From Hygrocybe punicea (lineage: Eukaryota; Basidiomycota; Agaricomycetes; Agaricales; Hygrophoraceae): 64,000 nt of DNA. The notes under the pieces were generated by a model. The model saw only the letters and a program-made list of their open reading frames with translations, made no database searches and was not told the origin of the DNA. Made by a program: the position numbers and the translations under genes. Shown one piece after another: positions 32,524 through 43,975 of this stretch. The stretch's first letter is position 1. Every line of letters starts with the position of its first letter. The stretch spans positions 4,216,001-4,280,000 of the forward strand of contig OY744473.1 in assembly GCA_963556145.1 (NCBI GenBank), written 5' to 3'.

Positions 32524-33242
32524 GCGCTTTTCAAAACTAATGACATTTCAAAAAACAAATTTGTTACTGTAAGTTTGGGGACCTAAGCAAATATTGTAAC
32601 TCATGAAATACTGCACAGATTTACATGATTGTAGGATGAAGTTTCATCCAAATTTCAAGGGCTAGCCACTCCTGTATTTAAATTTAGGAAATATTCAGAT
32701 TATTGATAGTTACAGGTGCATTTCTGCATTTCAGTGGCTAATACTTGTACAATGAATAACTTTACAAGGAATGCTCAGATTTACAAGATTGTAGGGAGAA
32801 AACCATTCCATTTTTGAAGGGCTAGAAGCTCACATACTGGCATTTTGTATACTTTTGGGCATTAAGACCATATTTATCCCAACAAGGCACATACTTATTA
32901 CTTGAGAAAAACCTCAAATTAAGCAAAATGCCAGTATGTGAGCTTCTAGCCCTTCAAAAATGGAATGGTTTTCTTTCTACAATCTTGTAAATCTGAGCAT
33001 TCCTTGTAAAGTTATTCATTGTACAAGTATTAGTCACTGAAATGCAGAAATGCACCTGTAACTATCAATAATCTGAATATTTCCTAAATTTAAATACAGG
33101 AGTGGCTAGCCCTTGAAATTTGGATGAAACTTCATCCTACAATCATGTAAATCTGTGCAGTATTTCATGAGTTACAATATTTGCTTAGGTCCCCAAACTT
33201 AACAAATTTGTTTTTTGAAATGTCATTAGTTTTGAAAAGCGC
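32524..33242. mobile_element. 719-bp foldback element
   Basis: Arms of about 325 bp run from GCGCTTTTCAAAACTAATGA at 32524 and its reverse complement ending at 33242, with a ~65-bp centre near 32890. No ORF. Target duplication not resolved. Confidence 0.85.
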
Positions 33243-33255
33243 AATAAAAGAATTC

Positions 33256-33283
33256 GTTATTTATTTATTTATTTATTTATTCC
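33256..33283. repeat. (TTTA)n microsatellite
   Basis: Six or more TTTA units directly beside the foldback element. Confidence 0.9.
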
Positions 33284-33373
33284 CTACTATCAGCATCTCG
33301 CCCGAATTCATGAATTACAGACCGATTACTAGTACTAGTGTGTTCAGGGTGGAATATACGTGTCTTTGGAACA

Positions 33374-36138
33374 TCAGCCCTTCTCTTTGGCCTCAGGAAC
33401 CATGTTAGAATCATCAGACTTTGATTGCCCAGCTCGTTTCGAGTCCCGTTTGCGAAACATTCCTTTCAAATTGACGATGAGCCGCTCCAGCCATCGGAAA
33501 AGAACAGAAGAAGCTCCCGTCTGCGATAGTTCCTTTCCCTGGACGACCAACTCCACTTGCAGCTTGAGAGGCTGCCGATTATCAAACTGGAACATATCAA
33601 TGATTTTCCAAGCTGACTTGTGCGAGGAATCGAAACGAGCCATCCGGCATCCACGAGACAGCATTGGCTGCCAGAAATTTGTACGCAGCTGATTCTCGCG
33701 CCTTAGCCCAGCCTCTTCAGTGACATCATCCCACAGGGTCGTTGTAAGGATGACGTTTTGAAGCGCATTCACACCACACAACTCCTGGAACATTGCAAAA
33801 TTATTCTGGGGAGTTCCGCGCATTCGGCTTTCCGAGATAGAGTGGAAGAGGAGGATGCCCGTCAAGGTAATGCGCTGTTTATAGCTGGATCAGGCGACGT
33901 ATCAATACTTCGTCACGTTGCCTCTTGAGAGATAGTATTTACGTTGTTTTTAACCATTCAGCGATGGCTTTGAGGGTGTGATAATCCGTCCTCTCGCTGT
34001 CGTCAAAGCCAGGAGTGTCGACGAATACGATACTGCGACCACGATCATCAGGGTGAGAACAGCGAACGGCGTGAACGTCTTGGGTGCACGAATCTAAGTC
34101 GTGGCCGACGGCAGTGGAGTGTTTGCCCGTCGCTATATTGATGAACTGCTCCCATGGGCCTTGTCTAAGCATGCATTTTGTCAAGGGTCGGGATTGCACT
34201 CACAGAACTTTTGCCGGTCCCAGTAGGACCCAGTAAGCTAGGAAAGTAGCCTCAGAAAGATTGACAAATTCCTAAACATGCCAACCTACATGATTATGAT
34301 GTCCTGTCCATTAATTGGGCAGTCATCTTTGCTGTGAGAGCTGTTGCGGATGAAAGCGCCTAGCTTTGAGGCAACCGACGCTGCTGTCGGTCTGCTAGCT
34401 GGTTCTTGAAGCCAGCAATCTTCAATCAGGTTCCACAACTCGTCGTTAAGGCCACGGTCGATAATAGTCTGTTCTTGGGGTTTAGGAAGACGTATTCCGA
34501 AATCCACTACCGCGTTGCGCAACGATGTCCAAGAACTGACATTTTCAAATGGGGCGTCTCCAGTAAACATCTGGGGGAGAAATATGTCAAGTGAGATGGC
34601 GAAAGTAATAACGAAGCAAACCTCGCAGATCGTTACGCCAAAACTGTAAATGTCAGACTTCTCATTGGTGATTCCACGTTTCATTTGCTCCGGCGACATG
34701 TACTGCAGAGTGCCAGCGGCAGGCGGTTCATTATTCGGGTATACTGACGATGATAATACGGTCTGGTATGTACGTATTCTTGATAGTCCGAAATCACATA
34801 AGCAGGCCATGCCGTTTCCATCAACAAGTATGTTCGACTAACCTCATAGCATCAGTGCAATTCTTAGCCGGGAAACAAGTTGTTTACCGGTTTGAGATCG
34901 CCATGTATGACGCCGCTTTTGTGAAGATAGACCAATCCCAAACTAGCATCATGGGACTATATTCCAAAGATGATCAGAGAAACAACAGGAGGAATAGTCC
35001 GAGTCAAACTCACAAGTTTACGACGGTCTGCATCTGGATTCTGCGAAAGAAAGTTGTTCACATCCCCACCGGGCTTGAAAGCGCAGACCAAGAATGGTCC
35101 TCCAGGATTCTGACATGCTCCGAAGATTTGAAGGACATTATCATGTTGGAGTCGTTTCAGGATGTTGATCTCGTTGTCAATAAGCTAGGCCGGCGTGAAA
35201 AGTTGTTTGAAGGAAATGGCGTGCTTCAGCTCACCGCCTGAGGGACCTTAAGGAGTACTTTGACAGCAACTTTAACACCTTGCCAGCGGCCTTCAAACAC
35301 TTCACCACAACCCCCCCTTCCCAGCATTTTGCAACGATTGACGATAATATGAAATGGACTTATCATAAAGCCATCAGAAGGCGAAACTAGACGTCGACGT
35401 TGCAAGGCATGCTGGCATGCATCGAGAAACTGGCGTTCATTGCCATTGTCGCTGGGCTTCTTGATACGCTTGCATCGACCATCAGAACGAACAGAGCAAG
35501 TTGTTTCTAGGAATGATACCTGACGGATAGCTAATTCGGCTTGAGAAAACTGAATACTTGGCACACCGAGTATCTGAAGAGTGCAACGATGCATGTCCAG
35601 AACGTGCCGTGAACGTTAGATGACCCACCTTAAGGATGTCTTGCTCGTCCTGCAGGCCTTGGATCCTTTCGTGAAAGTGAACTGTGTCAAGCCTCCGTGC
35701 CGCCTTGCTCTCTGTTTGAAATCGTTGGAGATCTAACGAAATTGCTTTCGGGAACTCCTGGTAAACCGATGAGATGATATTGCTAATATCATCTCTCCAA
35801 AGAATGTTCTTCAGTGGTGGCCGCTCGCCAATGTCAACCAGGATGTTGTTCAAGTCCGTCAGAGCCCTGCAATTTGCGCAGCCCCGTGCTCGTCACTCAG
35901 TAGCGGGAATCAGCAGGCGAGGTGGTGAAGCGGACGCAACTCACTCCGACAACCTCTGCAGTTCATCCAACAATTCCAGTGGATGGTCCCTCTCCTCAAT
36001 CGATGTAGTGACAACCTCGACGTGATCCAGAAGCTGAGAACATTCCTGGCTGTTGTGTTTCACTTGGACCGTAGACTTTTGAAGACTTTCGACGGCTTTA
36101 GCAAGCTGGGTCGAGGGCTTCATGTCGTCTGATGGCAT
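33374..36138 (-). CDS. MLKL-NTD-like helical region + protein kinase + AIG1-like GTPase fusion
   Basis: Ten minus-strand exons join in frame: (36138)-35945, 35866-35629, 35573-35235, 35184-35014, 34956-34888, 34837-34622, 34570-34290, 34237-34204, 34145-33943, 33884-33374. The N-terminus (KHNSQECSQLLDHVEVV, then further helices) resembles MLKL_NTD/HeLo-like four-helix bundles. The kinase shows GRGGCGEV, VAVKVL, HGDLKPSNILV, DFG, MSPEQ and SRPTA, so catalytic Lys and both Asp are present. The kinase runs directly into GPTGTGKSS (P-loop, on a 34-bp exon), then VDTPGFDD and TTLWDD, where the usual TKxD Lys is Leu. No stop is met. The start is uncertain: 36138 is the first in-frame ATG, but an exon using part of 36272-36586 could precede it. 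Expected role: membrane-acting or death-type signalling regulated by nucleotide and phosphorylation (inference). Confidence 0.8.
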
Positions 36139-36926
36139 GGTTTGGTGACTCGTTCCCAAATCCAAAGGGGTACTCTGACTCTAGGGTATGAGGAGCGCCG
36201 ACCTGTAATACGAGGGAACCGCGTGTACTGCCCGTATCCTCGCCTTTCATTTCCTCACTGTCAAGGTTTGATCATGGCATGGACCTCCTAGAGGGATCAG
36301 TCACAATCTGGTTTCGCCCACTGCGGTTGGCCAGGTGGTCTCCTCGTGCAACATATTCATGACCTATCACAGTAAAACCAGGTTGGATCCGCACGCAAGA
36401 TGAAACCGCCCTCAATCCGAGACGTCGAACGAGTCCGAATATTCCCGAACCAGCGTTACTGAGAGTGAATTTTCGGTAAGCAGACACGGAGATCTGCATG
36501 GTGACGATGTTGGAAACGTTTCCTACACCTTTGTCGAAGCTGCGCAGCTCGATGCCGTTAAAAAACGATTCCGTGGGGGCATTCACGTCCTCGATTCAAT
36601 TGCATTATGGCTCCCAGTCACAAGGATACATACGTGAAGGCCTTCTCCACCCTTCAGTTAGGACTTCCAATGTATGAACCCTGTGTCGTATGGAAACCGA
36701 GACTGACCTGCTCAAAAACCGTGACACAATGTGTGATAGCCGAAGGTGATAGTGTATGGACCCCGTGTACTTTTTCTTTATCAATGTACATAATGTCTAT
36801 TACTACATTCACAAGTCTCTTTTTGTAGTTGCAAGGTCATGATTCTAATATACATGGTGAAATTCTCAAAAGCATTGTGAGTAGTTTAACTACATTGGCG
36901 CATAAGTTTATATGTGCTACTTTTAA

Positions 36927-37147
36927 CACTGCAAATATGAAGGGATTTGTAAATTTGACATAATCCAATAATTGTTAAGAAAGTTGGCAAACTCCAAAAA
37001 TTCATTCCAAATAAAGCAATGATTGCCATTTATAAAAATAAAGGGTTCAATATTTTATGAATTTGTTGAGTATCTTACAAATTATTAATATGTTTATAGA
37101 TTATTTTAGCATATGTCAAATTTACAAATCCCTTGATGTTTGCAGTG
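36927..37147. mobile_element. 221-bp MITE nested in the left arm of copy 1
   Basis: Ends CACTGCAAA are inverted and flanked by TAA on both sides (36924-36926, 37148-37150), a 3-bp duplication like PIF/Harbinger elements. The flanks rejoin to match the right arm of the host element. Present at the same place in copy 2 (46950-47170). Confidence 0.8.
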
Positions 37148-37359
37148 TAAGTAATTAGGATATGATAAAAGAATGAGGAAAGGGCCAGAAGGCACAGGAA
37201 TGGCTAAGAAAGGGTTGGAAGGGGCAGGAAAGGTTATGGAGGGTGCAAGAGGGAGTCAGGGAGGTTTAGAGGGGCCAGGGAGGGCCAAAGTGCAGGGAAG
37301 GGCAGGGGCAGGCTCAGGTGAGCTCAGGGGGAGGCCATGCAAGGGTGTGAGAGGCCAGG

Positions 37360-37638
37360 TAGTGTATTGCATGGGTATGGGTAAACCTGCAGGTTTTGCC
37401 ACACGTATAGCCTCAGGTACAGGCACAGGCACAGATTCTTGGACCCACCAGCTCTTTTTGAAGCCCTGGATCATCCACAATGGTCAAGTATTGAGCTAGA
37501 TATGCTTAAAATACTTTATTCTTGTATTTTAAGCATATCCAGGGCTTAAAATGACAGGTGAACCTGCAGGTATTGTACCAACAGGTGCAGGTATGGGTAC
37601 AGCTAAAAATACCTGGGGGTTACCCATGCAATACACTA
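37360..37638. mobile_element. 279-bp hAT-like MITE nested in copy 1
   Basis: Inverted ends TAGTGTATTGCATGGGTA. Flanks AGGCCAGG and AGGACAGA match at six of eight positions, compatible with an old 8-bp duplication. Rich in ACCTGCAGGT oligomers. It contains the hairpin TATGCTTAAAATAC near 37501-37540. Present in copy 2 at 47383-47661. Confidence 0.7.
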
Positions 37639-40600
37639 AGGACAGAGGGGTTGTGAGATGTTCAGGGGGTTGGATGGCGCAGGGAAGCACTGGTGCTGCA
37701 GTTCTGGTGCCTCTTTGTTACCCTCATTGCCATCACCTTGAAAGCACATTTGATGTGTTCTGTATTCATGAGGTAATCTTGAGCGGTATCTGGGGGGGAG
37801 GTGAGAGATCTATGTTGAAGAAAAATAAAATGTACCTGGGTTGGAGTGCAGGCACACCACACCTCCAACCTTTTTGCCATTGTACTGTAACTGTCGTTGG
37901 TGTGGTCACCATTGCAGTCATTGTGGTTGTGGTTGTGGTTTGGTTGTGGTCATGGCAGTTGCAGTCATCACCCTCAATGCCTGTTTGGTTTGGTTTGCAC
38001 TGCTTTCTTCTTGGTGGTTGTGACCTGTTACCATCATCATAAGGGTGTGGTGTGGCAGTGGGTGGCCAGTTGGTGACCCTGACCTGCACCTGTGGAACCC
38101 GTTATGTAATTACCAAGTCGTTGTGATGGCAAGTGTCAGTGTAGACCTGGATAGGAATCTACAGTAAGGGTGACTAGCTAGAAAGTGATCTGAGGAGTCT
38201 TAGGTCTTGTATAGGTTGTCGTAATTAATCCAACCAAGATCTGGGGGTTCTGGAACAGAGGGGAAATGTAGGGGGAAGATGAAGAGGAATATGGGAGATA
38301 CAATGAGGGTACTAAATGGTAGATCTGAAGTGTGGTAATAAGCTATATTTTGTAGTGTAAAAGCACAACTTCTATACTACTAGAGAGAATCTTGTGCTGT
38401 ATACTATAAGCAAAGGAAGTAACTGATAGTGGTGAAGTGAGGAGGTAGATAGGAGAAGAGACCTATGTACTGAGAGATGGGAAATGAAGATATGTGATGT
38501 ACAAGCATATATATACTGATTCTAAGTCATTAGGAACATCACATCATGGGTAGGAACAATTTCAGAGGTGGAATCCAGAGTGGAATCGGTGGAAAGGAGT
38601 GGAATCAATGATATTGGAGTGGAAGTGGATGGGAACAATGTGGGACATGAAGAGGATATGATTCCAGACAGTCCAGAGCCTCTACATCATGATAAATGCT
38701 AGAAAGGGTGGGGAGACACCAATGTGTTGGCAACCTGCAGGTGACCCACACACCACCCCATACCTATGCAAGGGTACACCCATTGCACCCAACCCCTCAC
38801 TGACCTGCAGGTCATTCAGGTGTCAGCATACCCATGATAGTCCTTGTGAGGGAGGGTGCAAGGGGTATGGGAGTGCATGGGAAGGGTGTGTGTGAGGACA
38901 CAAGGCATAGAGAAGGGAAGGGCAGGGTAGGGTAGTGGAGTTGCAAACAATCTGTGGGGAGCTCATTAGTTACTGAGGCTGCAAAAACAGGTGTGAAAGG
39001 TAAACTTGCAGCTTGCACTTTCATAATACTTCTCATGAATAATGAATGGTCAGGTCCATTGTGAACGACAGCTGATTTGAGGGGTGGGGAAAGTATAGCT
39101 GTAAAGTGTATGAGCAAGGCATACATTCCAGGAAAGAAGTGCAGGAGGTGTTGGAAAGCATAATGTACAAGTAGTGGAGGTTGAAACTGGTGAGAAAGTG
39201 GCATAGGACAATGAAATCCAGACTGTCAAATTGTCAAATGTGGAACACACTGTGATGTGACTTGTTGCCCTCTTCAAGTGGTTCTCCTCACTCTTGACAA
39301 TACTCTCCTCATGATCATCACATCATGTGATGTGGATGTGTAAGGCAAACAGTGGAGGGATAGAGTAATGTGTGCATAATAGTATTTGCTGACAAACATC
39401 CTGCACCACTCCAGTCACCCATCCCAACTCACCTGAGCCCACCTCCTGCTCTTCCCTACACTCTGGCCTCCTCCAGGTCCTCCCTGTCCTCCCCTGAGCC
39501 CTCTAAACCTCCCCAAGTCCTCTCACACTCTCCTGCACCTTTCACACCCTAACCAAGTTCTTCTTAACCTCCCTGACTCCCTCTTACACCCTCCCATAAC
39601 CTTTCCTGCCCCTTACAACCCTTTCTTAGCCATTCCTGTGCCTTCTGGCCCTTTCCCCATTCTTTCATCATATCCCAATTACTGAAAAGTAGCACATCCA
39701 TAAACTTATGTGCCAATGCAGTTAAACTATTCACAATGCTCTTGAGAATTTCACCATGTATATTAGAATCATGACCTTGCAACTACAAAAAGAGACTTGT
39801 GAATGTAGTAATAGACATTATGTACATTGATAAAGAAAAAGTACACGGGGTCCATACACTATCACCTTCGGCTATCACACATTGTGTCACGGTTTTTGAG
39901 CAGGTCAGTCCCGGTTTCCATAGTGTCGAAGCACACCTTGGCGACGTCGGCTTTGTTGCCGCAAACGATGGCGTCTTTCAGAAACTCTACAATGTCAGCA
40001 ATCCCCCTACCGATAGGCCAGGCTGTCCTCCTCCTTTCGAGCTTGTGAAGGGTGTGCCTCGGAAGGAGCACCTGGACGCGATCCATGTCAATTATTTTGT
40101 GTTCTCCTTTGCCCTGAAAGCTCTGATCCCTTCAATTCTTATAGTTAACAACGCGTACGGCCCAGGGAGCCACTGGCCGGGTAAACATGTTAGCCCACAG
40201 GGGAATGGGTTTGTGCCGCAATTCACTCATACACTTGTTTGTCAGTCCGCTCGGCCCAACTGGAGCTACTTCCGCACTGGAGTTTGAATTCGCACATGTC
40301 CGTGGTCGGGAATGCATCTTAATTCCTGGGACATTTATTGTGAAAGACCGTCTAGAAGAACTTGGTGGACTCAAAGAGTACATGAACAACCACCATCGAT
40401 GGATAGAAAAAGAATATGCTAAAAGGTCATGAATTTCACGATACAAATGCCATCTATCTTCCTCACGTGTTTCAACAGGCACAATTTCAAGTTGAAACAG
40501 GTCATACTCGTTGTGGGCACTCTGAAGACCGACCGGTGGGCGATCGCGGTCACTTCTGAAAACGAAGTCGTCGAGCAGTTGTCGTTCAATATTTCATCGG

Positions 40601-41148
40601 GAGCCAGCGCCGGGTATTGGGGACATTGGTCGAAGGGCGTGTCCGTGTCCCGCAGTGGTCCTTATTCAAGTAGGCCTACGAATATATATCATCTTATTTC
40701 TGCGATTCTTACACTCACTTTACCAGAGGACGGGGCATCAAGCTCGACCCCAAACCAGACACTCTTCATTCGCCGTATTTCACTACGCTCTGACATTCCC
40801 TTTGGCCAGAAGAAATGGGCCCCTTCCTTTCCCACACGCACGCTGATGCAACGACTCTACGCCACAATCGTTGACGCTGACGCACATGAGAGTCAGAAGT
40901 GAGAGGTATATCGAACGGTATTAAATATAGATCCAACAATGCCGTCTCCCATAAGCTTCGGGTGACATCAAAGATCCATCTACTGTCAAGAAGATATTGA
41001 AGAGTGGGTGCGTATGTAATAATATAAAGGCCACGGCTGCAGGAGTGCAATATAGCCAACGAGGCCAACATATCGATGTACCTTCGTGCTATAGTAAGCC
41101 ATGCTGGTGCGATAAACGGATGGAGGCGCTTACCCACATTTCCTCTCG

Positions 41149-42216
41149 TTAAAGATGGAAGAATAACTTGACTCTGGTGCCGAAAGAGACTTTCAGCTGT
41201 TCGATCTGATCGGAGGTCGAGCGAACTTGTCTGCTGACATCTTCGTATCTCTCCCGCAAATTTTCATCTGTCTGCGATCCCTCTTTCAGTTGTGCGGCAA
41301 TTTCTTCCTGCTCCTTGAGTAGCTCTTGCAATGCGTTACGCAGGGCGCTGCCTGCTTTGGTCGTGGGAATGCGTTTCTGATCGTCGACCAGTTCGCGTTG
41401 AATTAGGAGGGAACCGATCGAATTCCCCTGGAGAATGCAATTGACGATTTCACGAGCAGATTCCGATGAATTCATGAATCGAATCATCTTTGAACCTTTG
41501 CTAATCATGTTCCTCCAATGTGTTTCGGCGAGTTGTCGCTCGCGGCGGTGTCCCACAGCTTCCGCAATATCGTCCCACTTCGTAGTTGCGAGAAGTATAT
41601 TCTTACCCGCTTTGTCGCCGCACAGTCTGTTGAACATCACAAAGTTTCTACGGGCAGTCCCAAGCATGCGAGTTTGAGTTATCTCATGCAAATAGATGAC
41701 CCCCGCAAGTTTCACATCGTCGTTGTACCTTTCATGCGATGAGCAAAAAATAATGGATTGCGGCGTAAGATTCTCACGAATGCGAGAGCCAAACAGCAAT
41801 GCGCCTCAAGATCTCTGTATCGGGCATGTAGGTGTCATCGAAGCCAGGGGTATCAAGGAGGATGATGCGACGGTCTTCGTGTGGTATAAAAACAGGTTGA
41901 AGCTGTGACGTGCAAGATTCAAGATCATGGCTGACGCGTGCAACGGGACTTCCAGCGACATGGTTGATAAACTATTTGCTATGTTTTTAGCCGTTGAGAA
42001 TCGTTGAGTATAAACTATGCTCCTACGGTACTTTTCCCGACCCCGGTTGGACCCATTACGCTAGGGATTCGATTAGAGGCAGAAGCTCTATAACGACGAT
42101 GAAACCTACGGAATGATAACATCGGTGTCTCTTGGGTCTTCGATTCTCGCGATGTTATCGCTCTGCTTAGCGTCCTTCAATATTTTTCGAAATCGTTTCG
42201 CCTTTGTGTTGGGCAT
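41149..42216 (-). CDS. AIG1-like GTPase 2
   Basis: Four exons: 42216-42110, 42060-42027, 41971-41778, 41728-41149, about 305 residues. The start MPNTKAKRFRK is followed by RDTDVI. P-loop GPTGVGKST lies on a 34-bp exon. DTPGFDD gives the G3 motif and ATTKWDD the TKxD-like G4. VIYLHEITQTRMLG is a family block, and the C-terminus is a charged coiled coil (LQELLKEQEEIAAQLKEG). All nucleotide-binding motifs are intact. The family is the fungal AIG1/septin-like P-loop group (TRAFAC GTPases), often multicopy; in plants and animals AIG1/GIMAP proteins act in defence or lymphocyte survival. It is an inverted paralogue of the gene at 43976, similar even in introns. Confidence 0.85.
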
Positions 42217-42603
42217 TACAGATCGAGAGGATTTGCGTGTAGGGAAGACTCTGGAAAATGCAAGTAGGGCATTCAAGTAGGGCACTGCTGGTCGCTAACC
42301 GGTAACCTCGTGCTTGACAAGATGCCTACAGGAGGCCACACTCAGAGCAAGTTGCGGATGCGAATGTCCATCTGTGCCCGGAATCATGGTAAGTGAACGT
42401 GAACCCCCGGACAATATTATTATAATGTTGATGCTCGGACTCGGAGATCATGGTCAGAAGTGCTGCAGGTGCGTTGTACAGCTGTGCAGTTGGACGGTCA
42501 CTTGGACCAGGCAGTGGCCATGATGCATGGTGCTTTACGGGTCTCCTACGTACTGTAAAAGCTCCACCTCCTGCCTCAACAACTCTCTATCTTCCTTTTC
42601 GCG

Positions 42604-43556
42604 ATGCCCGCTCGCAAGAACAGACAAACGAACAATCACCCCCAAGATTATGAAGATATCAAAGTGCTAGATCCTAAGGCAACTGACATAGTCATTCCGT
42701 ACGTTCCCTACCCCAGTTTCAGGGAATGGCTCCTCACCGTCTTTCTCAGCATCCTCGGCGCAACTGGGGCCGGAAAAAGCACAGTGAACCTTTTTCCATC
42801 CTGAATCTCTTAACTGCTCAACGCTCAGGCTTTATAATAATAGTTCATAAACACTGCTGCTGGGGAATATGCTACAGATGTCAACCATGACTTGGACTCT
42901 CGCACGAAAACAATTCGACCCGTCATCCTCCCTTGCCCTGGTGACCCCCAACGTCGTCTCATCTTTGTCGATACCCCCGGCTTCAATGACACATGGGTTG
43001 AAAATAAAAAGATATTGAGGCGTATTGTGGAATGGCTAGAAGACTCGTGAGTATGTTGTGCTGAACACTTGCCATACATTCATCTTTTGAGTTTAGATGC
43101 GAATCGGGCATGGCAGTTGCTGGAGTAATCTATCTGCACGAGATAACGCAAGCTCGCGTAAAAAAAGATGATGAACTCGATATGTTTCGACGTTTATGTC
43201 TTGGCGTTTCTGGTTCAAAGCACGTCGTTCTCGCTACGACAAAGTGGGGGCAGCCAGCGAAGGCCGCCGAGAAGCGACGCGAGGATCAACTTTCTGGAAA
43301 GTTTTTGGACGGACCAGGTGTAGTTCGATTCTTGCATACGCACGAATCTGCTTGGGCCATCATCAACCCTATTATCGAGAAACCTCCACTTGACACCACG
43401 CAATTTCTGGTCGCCCTGCGCAAACTTCAGGGGAATCTCACGAAGACCAAACCTAGCACTCCTTGGAAAAGCATTGTATCCCTTTTCCGACAATATTTCC
43501 TGGTGAGTTTTCTTCAAACATGCTACGTCGATATCGCTCACCCCGGCTTGCAGTAA
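42604..43556 (+). CDS. AIG1-like GTPase 3
   Basis: Exons 42604-42698, 42750-42783 (34 bp, P-loop GATGAGKST), 42844-43046 and 43097-43556. The start MPARKNRQTNN gives a similar N-terminal spacing (DPKATDIVIP). G3 is DTPGFND. The family block reads VIYLHEITQARVKK. The G4 position is TTKWG, where paralogues have TTKWD, so base recognition may be altered. A GTGAGT donor and CAG acceptor just before the TAA could remove the last ~17 codons and give a C-terminus ending RQYFL. No coiled-coil tail is present, unlike GTPases 2 and 4. It is divergent from its two neighbours. Confidence 0.8.
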
Positions 43557-43975
43557 CATCCGGAGATCTCGTCGACGTTATCTATGTTAAAATATGCCTG
43601 GGGCGGTTATCTAAGACATGCGAATGATGAATGAAGTTCGAGTATACATCTATATTCATTGCATTTCGAATTCTACTTATTTGGGAAATTTGTGTGAGTG
43701 TTTTGTTGTTCAAGGCGTTTTGCTGTGCAACGTGACATTCATCCTTCATGTAGTGTCATGAATGCCGCATGGGAACGGAACGTCTGTCCTCGTGTACTCA
43801 GAATTTGCGGGAACCTACTCCGCTTAGTAGCCTCATGTCTTACGAGATGACTACAGGAGGCCATACGCACACGAAGTAGTTGCATGCCCCTTCTTGCTTC
43901 AGACGCAAATCCCCATACCTGCACGACTCAAATCCCCATACCTGCACACGCAAATCCTCCCAACCTCCAATCCCT

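Larger units (their letters stand above)
36689..39922. mobile_element. 3,234-bp TIR transposon, copy 1
   Basis: Inverted ends TATGGAAACCG(A/G)GACTGAC extend for more than 350 bp (left 36689-36926 plus 37148-37290; right about 39560-39922). Target duplication GTGTCG at 36683-36688 and 39923-39928. No transposase ORF is recognisable; internal frames are Gly/Arg- or Pro-rich low complexity. The second copy at 46712-49945 has the same length. A 6-bp duplication does not fit hAT (8), Tc1/mariner (2) or PIF/Harbinger (3). Confidence 0.9.
36607..40902 (+). pseudogene. Uncharacterised Agaricomycete protein gene split by a 3.2-kb transposon
   Basis: ATG 36607 opens MAPSHKDTYVKAF and LPMYEPCV, broken at 36688 by a transposon. 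After its end and one target copy the frame continues from 39929 as EAHLGDVGFVAANDGVFQKLYN. Introns at about 40099-40144, 40426-40478 and 40670-40726 then give EFAHVRGRECILIP, EYMNNHHRW, VILVVGTLKTDRWAIA, GYWGHW and LFIRRISLRSDIPFG, ending at TGA 40900-40902. I recognise a widespread mushroom-genome family (LxPGDVGYI, a run ending in VTGC, then NQCVFIRG) without assigned function. Apart from the insertion, the gene looks intact, so loss is probably recent. It lies between GTPase genes. Confidence 0.7.

Noticed and set aside
34750..35241. 163-codon plus-strand ORF
   Set aside because: Shadow of the kinase exons on the minus strand.
36272..36586. Separate minus-strand gene upstream of the kinase-GTPase fusion
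   Set aside because: Could be a first exon or leader of the fusion gene, or chance; its start lies only 20 bases from the divergent gene. Not supported as an independent gene.
37173..37499. Gly/Arg-rich 108-codon ORF present in both 3.2-kb elements
   Set aside because: Collagen-like low complexity within the inverted arm, also open on the other strand; no family resemblance.
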